Source: Phytophthora sp. 'mugwort' (Eukaryota; Oomycota; Peronosporomycetes; Peronosporales; Peronosporaceae). Taken from it: 64,000 nucleotides of DNA. How positions within the stretch are numbered: position 1 is the first letter of the stretch; each line of letters starts with the position of its first letter. A model generated the notes under the pieces. It did not search any database. It was not told where the DNA came from and was given only the letters and a program-made list of their open reading frames with translations. A program made the translations under genes and the position numbers. The stretch lies in contig JAUCEF010000018.1 of assembly GCA_033558025.1 (NCBI GenBank), forward strand, positions 3,782,001 to 3,846,000. Direction: 5' to 3'. Shown piece after piece: positions 60,696-64,000 of this stretch.

Positions 60696-62120
60696 CTCTA
60701 TACATGGATATGCTTGATGGACACTTTTAAATAATGTTGAGTACCGGTATTGATAACCGTGCATACCGATTTACCTGTTATAAAAAAGAAGTATTGTTAT
60801 AAGTTACATCAATATTCAACCAATCACATGTCTCTATAATGGACAGTGCACTGTTTCTTGTTATAGTGGCGGTGCTTACGTTGCCGATGGAGCAATTTAA
60901 GCACAACACGGATTGGCTGGTTATAAGCGATGGTTACTAGCAACCACCATATTGACATTTGCTCGCGAATGGGGCGACCCCGACAAGGAGGCCAAGGACG
61001 GAAGCGTAAGCTGTACGCACGGACGGCGTATTCATATGCAGATAAGTTGCGTGAGATAGAACGCTTTGATACGTTTTAATGTTTTGATAAAACTTATCGA
61101 TTCATTTTTTGGTGAGTTAGCAAACGACTCTGATAGAAAACCAAGAAGAAAATCATTCAAAGCTGGCTTGATGCCAAATACGCATATAATAGACGCCATA
61201 GTTAGCTAGCGTATGAGACAGAGTAGCACAAGGAAACATGTGGAGCTCCCGAGGACGAGTACTGACCACCTTGTGCGCCAACTTGCGTGCGTTCATGTGG
61301 TGGAGTGGATCCACTGAATTTCAGTAGGATCCCAACTCACACGCACTGCGCCCAGACACTGACTACAGAGGGTGTACTCCGACGGCCGTGTTGTTGCTGA
61401 GTGGTTCACCTTGTGTACCCGTCGGCGGGCTGGTACTGCTCTCTTGTTGACACAAGATGCGCACTTGGTGGGCTTTGGACGTCCTTGTGGGGACTTGGGA
61501 GGGGGTGGATCTGCGCGGGTATTCCTGCGCACGAGATCTGATGTTGGTTTGGTCTTGAGCTCTTTCGTAGATCTTCTAAATCCGTAATAGAAATACGAGA
61601 TCCGGAGTTATTCCTTCTTGAGCGTATTCTTGCTCCTTGTCGGAGTTGTCTTGTTCCTTTACGATGTTTGCCGCTTCCAATAGCGTGATCTTGAAGAGGG
61701 GGGGGGGGGGGGGAGAAGCCAAAGGGCGAGCGCGACCTGGCCAAGCTATCCAGGGGCTGCCATGTGTGCGGGAACATCTCTAAAGTTTAGACTTGGTCTA
61801 TGTATGGGGCCAATAGAAATCCCCTATACAATAGTCAAGCCTGTCTTCCAGTGTAAATTCGGTTCTGATTTATACCTTAGCCTATCTAGTGGAATGTCAT
61901 CTAGTATTTTCATCCAGACTTGTAAAATGCGTCAAAATTTGCAAGTCTTTCCGGAGTCATTATGGTGGACGCCACTCATGGTTAGATAATATATTTCTTA
62001 CCAAACTATGGGTCAAGCAACTTGTTTATTTTCCGCAAGAGTTTCCCTTTTACGGTATTACTAGACAGGAACCTCCCTCGGCAGCTGCACCTCTGGCACA
62101 ACGACTTCGCATGTGGTACC
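60696..62120. other. Intergenic repeats, no gene recognised
   Basis: AT-rich, with a 16-base G run at 61698-61713. The forward frame at 61372-61587 and the reverse frame at 61406-61777 overlap in antisense; neither has a signature. Confidence 0.35.
60965..61062 (+). repeat. Transposon 5'-end-like segment, copy 1
   Basis: The forward frame reads QGGQGRKRKLYARTAYSYAD then KLREIERFDTF. The same peptide pattern (GQGRKRKLYARTAYSYADKL with few changes) recurs at about 63930-64000 and is cut off by the window end. The basic start followed by a helical segment would suit the DNA-binding end of a transposase. Confidence 0.5.
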
Positions 62121-62130
62121 TGTAGTAGAA

Positions 62131-62256
62131 GCGACTTCGCCTGTGGTGGAAGTGACTTCGCCTGCGGTGGAAGCGACTTCGCCTGTGGTGGAAGTGACTT
62201 CGCCTGCGGTGGAAGAGACTTCGCCTGTGGTGGAATTGACTTCGCCTGTTGTGGAA
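62131..62256 (+). repeat. Six 21-bp tandem repeats encoding T/S/P/V-rich heptads
   Basis: Six units of the form gtgacttcgcctgtggtggaa (positions 62131-62256), alternating cct-gtg and cct-gcg variants so that a 42-bp higher-order period is visible. The frame starting at 62131 gives ATSPVVE VTSPAVE ATSPVVE and so on, ending TLCDDPIF stop at about 62282. The frame opens only after a TAG at 62071-62073, so it is probably the tail of a vanished gene, for example a cell-surface protein. Other frames give low-complexity peptides too. Confidence 0.85.
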
Positions 62257-62789
62257 ACAACTTTGTGTGATGATCCAATCTTCTAGATTAATGCTGAAGT
62301 AAAACAAGGTGGGAGGTCGAAAAAAAGCGAGGACAATCGGCATTTTATTCGAAATTCCCAATATCGATATTGCGAATGAATTGCGAGCGCTTCAGTCTCG
62401 GTGAAAATCGCACACTCGATGATTAGAAATATTGGTTTTGCCCAAAAGCAAGCCATCCCCCAAGAACGCTCTTGAGATCATCAGAAAATTCCCTATACAC
62501 CGATTTGCCACGGCGTATCCGTATGGCTCCGTTGGATCTAAGCCTGTATCGTCCGTTGCGTAATGTCGAGTGATTTTCCCGAAGCACGTTGCCTTAGTGT
62601 GCACGGGCGAGCTGTCCGAGTTTTCATCTGATTGTTGTACCACCAGGGAAATAAGTGGCGCACGTGAAATTCTCTGTGCGAGCATGCACAGTGTTGGTGA
62701 ATTTCTATCGGACGATATTAATACGATGCTTCGTATCTACGCGGGAAAATAGACCTTTGTAAAACAAATCCGCACCTATTGTTAGATAG

Positions 62790-63540
62790 ATGAATGCAAC
62801 ACTAATTATAGTGACCCGCGACTCTGAAGGAGAGCGGGTGATGCAAACCCTGCAAGATGTCGTGCGCATCATGGACCCAAGGAGAAAAGATGTGCTATAT
62901 GGAACATCCTGCCAGATGCAAGAGCTTTATGGGTTTCGAAAAAACGAGTGGCTGAATGATGCTTGTATCGTCGTAACGCAGCAAAATGGGTACATGAACT
63001 TGGCTCAAGCATTCATTACATATCCCCTGTTATGATGCGTTTGGCCAAAAATGTTTGAATTCAAGAGATTTGGAACCAAAATGCTTTCCGACCCTGGAGT
63101 GATAAGGCGGTAGCGGTTACGAATTGCAAAAGATAGCCACTGGTGTGTGATCGCATTCGACTTAAAGCAACGCAAAACAAATGTTATACTATCCCATGCA
63201 AATGCGATCTGTTTACACGTTTCTCGAGACAATGTGCAGAGAAACCTTTGCACCTTCACTGCGAGGTGTTTTCGTCAATCTGCAAGTGGAAAACTGCGAC
63301 AAGTTCAAGCAAAATGACGACTTCAATTGCGGTATTTTGCCTTGGAATTTGTGCGTAAGTTTTTCACCGGGACGGAACCAGAAATGCTTCTGAAGAAGGC
63401 CCTTAAATTCGGCGTTTCGTGTACTTCTCGGAAACTATTATGGAGTTATGCATTAACGACAGTATTGGGCTACAATGATAATTCCGTATCACGGGAGCTT
63501 AGACACATTCTGACAGTTATGTGTGTAGCTGACTTCGCTT
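62790..63540 (+). pseudogene. Ulp1/C48-like protease relic of a transposon
   Basis: Broken forward frames carry the Ulp1 cysteine-protease pattern. LYGFRKNEWLNDACI (about 62920-62970) resembles the substrate-side block with WLND. A HWCVIAFDL-like segment (about 63140-63170, in another frame) would hold the catalytic His. KQNDDFNCGI (about 63307-63336) resembles the Q......CG block with the active-site Gln and Cys. Frames shift between blocks, so it is dead. Ulp1-like proteases occur in several DNA-transposon families of oomycetes (for example Mutator-like). The two similar segments at 60965 and 63930 flank this stretch. Confidence 0.5.
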
Positions 63541-63929
63541 AGAGTAATAATATAACGGAAGTGTTAAAGTTGCCATTATGCACGAGATCTGCAGCTGGTT
63601 AGAGCCATTAATTCGGGTCTTGTTAAGCAGCCACGGGACACTTCTGTAGCTGAAGCGCTGTTTGGTTGTGGTGTCGCACCTAAATTGTTGGAAATGATCA
63701 AAACCTCCATGGCATGCACAGCCCAAAGCTACAAGATTTAAATTATCTTTATCTTGCAATTTGCTATTGTAGTCTTTTAGAAAACAGCCTAATCCTATCC
63801 TGGTTTGGTATGTGATTAACGTGGACTACAAAATTCACTCGTGGCAGCAGCAACGTTCAACAAAGCTTGAAGTTCACTGCACAAAGCCAATCATTTCATC
63901 GTTTAGTGCGATTGCGAATGGCTGACCCT

Positions 63930-64000
63930 GGCAAAGAGGGCCAGGTCGGAAACGTAAGCTGTACGCCAGAACCGCGTATTCTTACGCGGACAAGTTGCGC
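63930..64000 (+). repeat. Transposon 5'-end-like segment, copy 2 (cut by window end)
   Basis: Same orientation as 60965-61062, with the shared gtaagctgtacgc and gcgtattctta/cgcggacaagttgcg cores and few substitutions. It continues past the window. Confidence 0.5.

Overview
The window looks like a scaffold of a plant-pathogenic oomycete of the Phytophthora type. The evidence is eukaryotic genes with short GT-AG introns (about 50-90 bp), compact GC-rich genes in small islands, and long AT-richer stretches of decayed transposons (hAT, pogo/Tigger-like, piggyBac-like, Mutator-like, Harbinger, Ty3/gypsy) of the kinds familiar from Phytophthora. A fungal-type fatty-acid-synthase relic and a stramenopile-style GLC..HGGG zinc-repeat protein fit too. 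Species cannot be fixed from the sequence alone.

Layout. 0.7-6.1 kb is transposon graveyard (hAT, two pogo-like relics) plus an N-terminal relic of a multi-membrane-span family. 6.6-10.2 kb holds an 8-exon FAN/NSMAF-type GRAM-BEACH-WD40 gene, followed at 11.95-12.8 kb by the TRAPP subunit Bet3/TRAPPC3. 14.3-23.1 kb is repeat-rich: a piggyBac-like relic, a broken copy of the membrane family fused to a gypsy protease fragment, a Mutator-like element with intact ~85 bp inverted ends, and a Harbinger transposase relic. 23.97-25.85 kb holds an intact copy of the membrane family, preceded by two hairpins with poly-G loops. 26.2-28.6 kb is a convergent pair, TMEM18 and nicotinate phosphoribosyltransferase. 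30.5-38.7 kb is again relics: Mutator-like and pogo-like transposases, a fatty acid synthase alpha fragment with a tRNA-like sequence inside it, and a probable solo LTR. 38.8-41.7 kb is a Lys/Ala-rich protein with a PP1-docking-like motif, and 42.8-44.7 kb is the second intact membrane-family gene.

46.3-58.6 kb is the main gene island: WNK kinase, an undescribed membrane protein with a cytosolic CxxC pair, the PP1 regulator SDS22 head-to-head with a DIX-like protein, an ERK-type MAP kinase, and a zinc-repeat protein. The genes are mostly housekeeping, trafficking (FAN, TRAPPC3) and signalling (WNK, MAPK, SDS22). They are not an operon and share no single pathway. 58.6-64 kb contains no convincing intact gene; it holds a 21-bp repeat array and a Ulp1-like protease relic of a transposon.

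The most interesting undescribed material is the membrane-protein family. Two intact genes, one gypsy-fused pseudogene and one N-terminal relic lie in 42 kb, and all three copies with a 3' end share a separate 47-nt last exon. All exon boundaries were read by eye from splice consensus, reading frame and remembered family sequence; no search was run.
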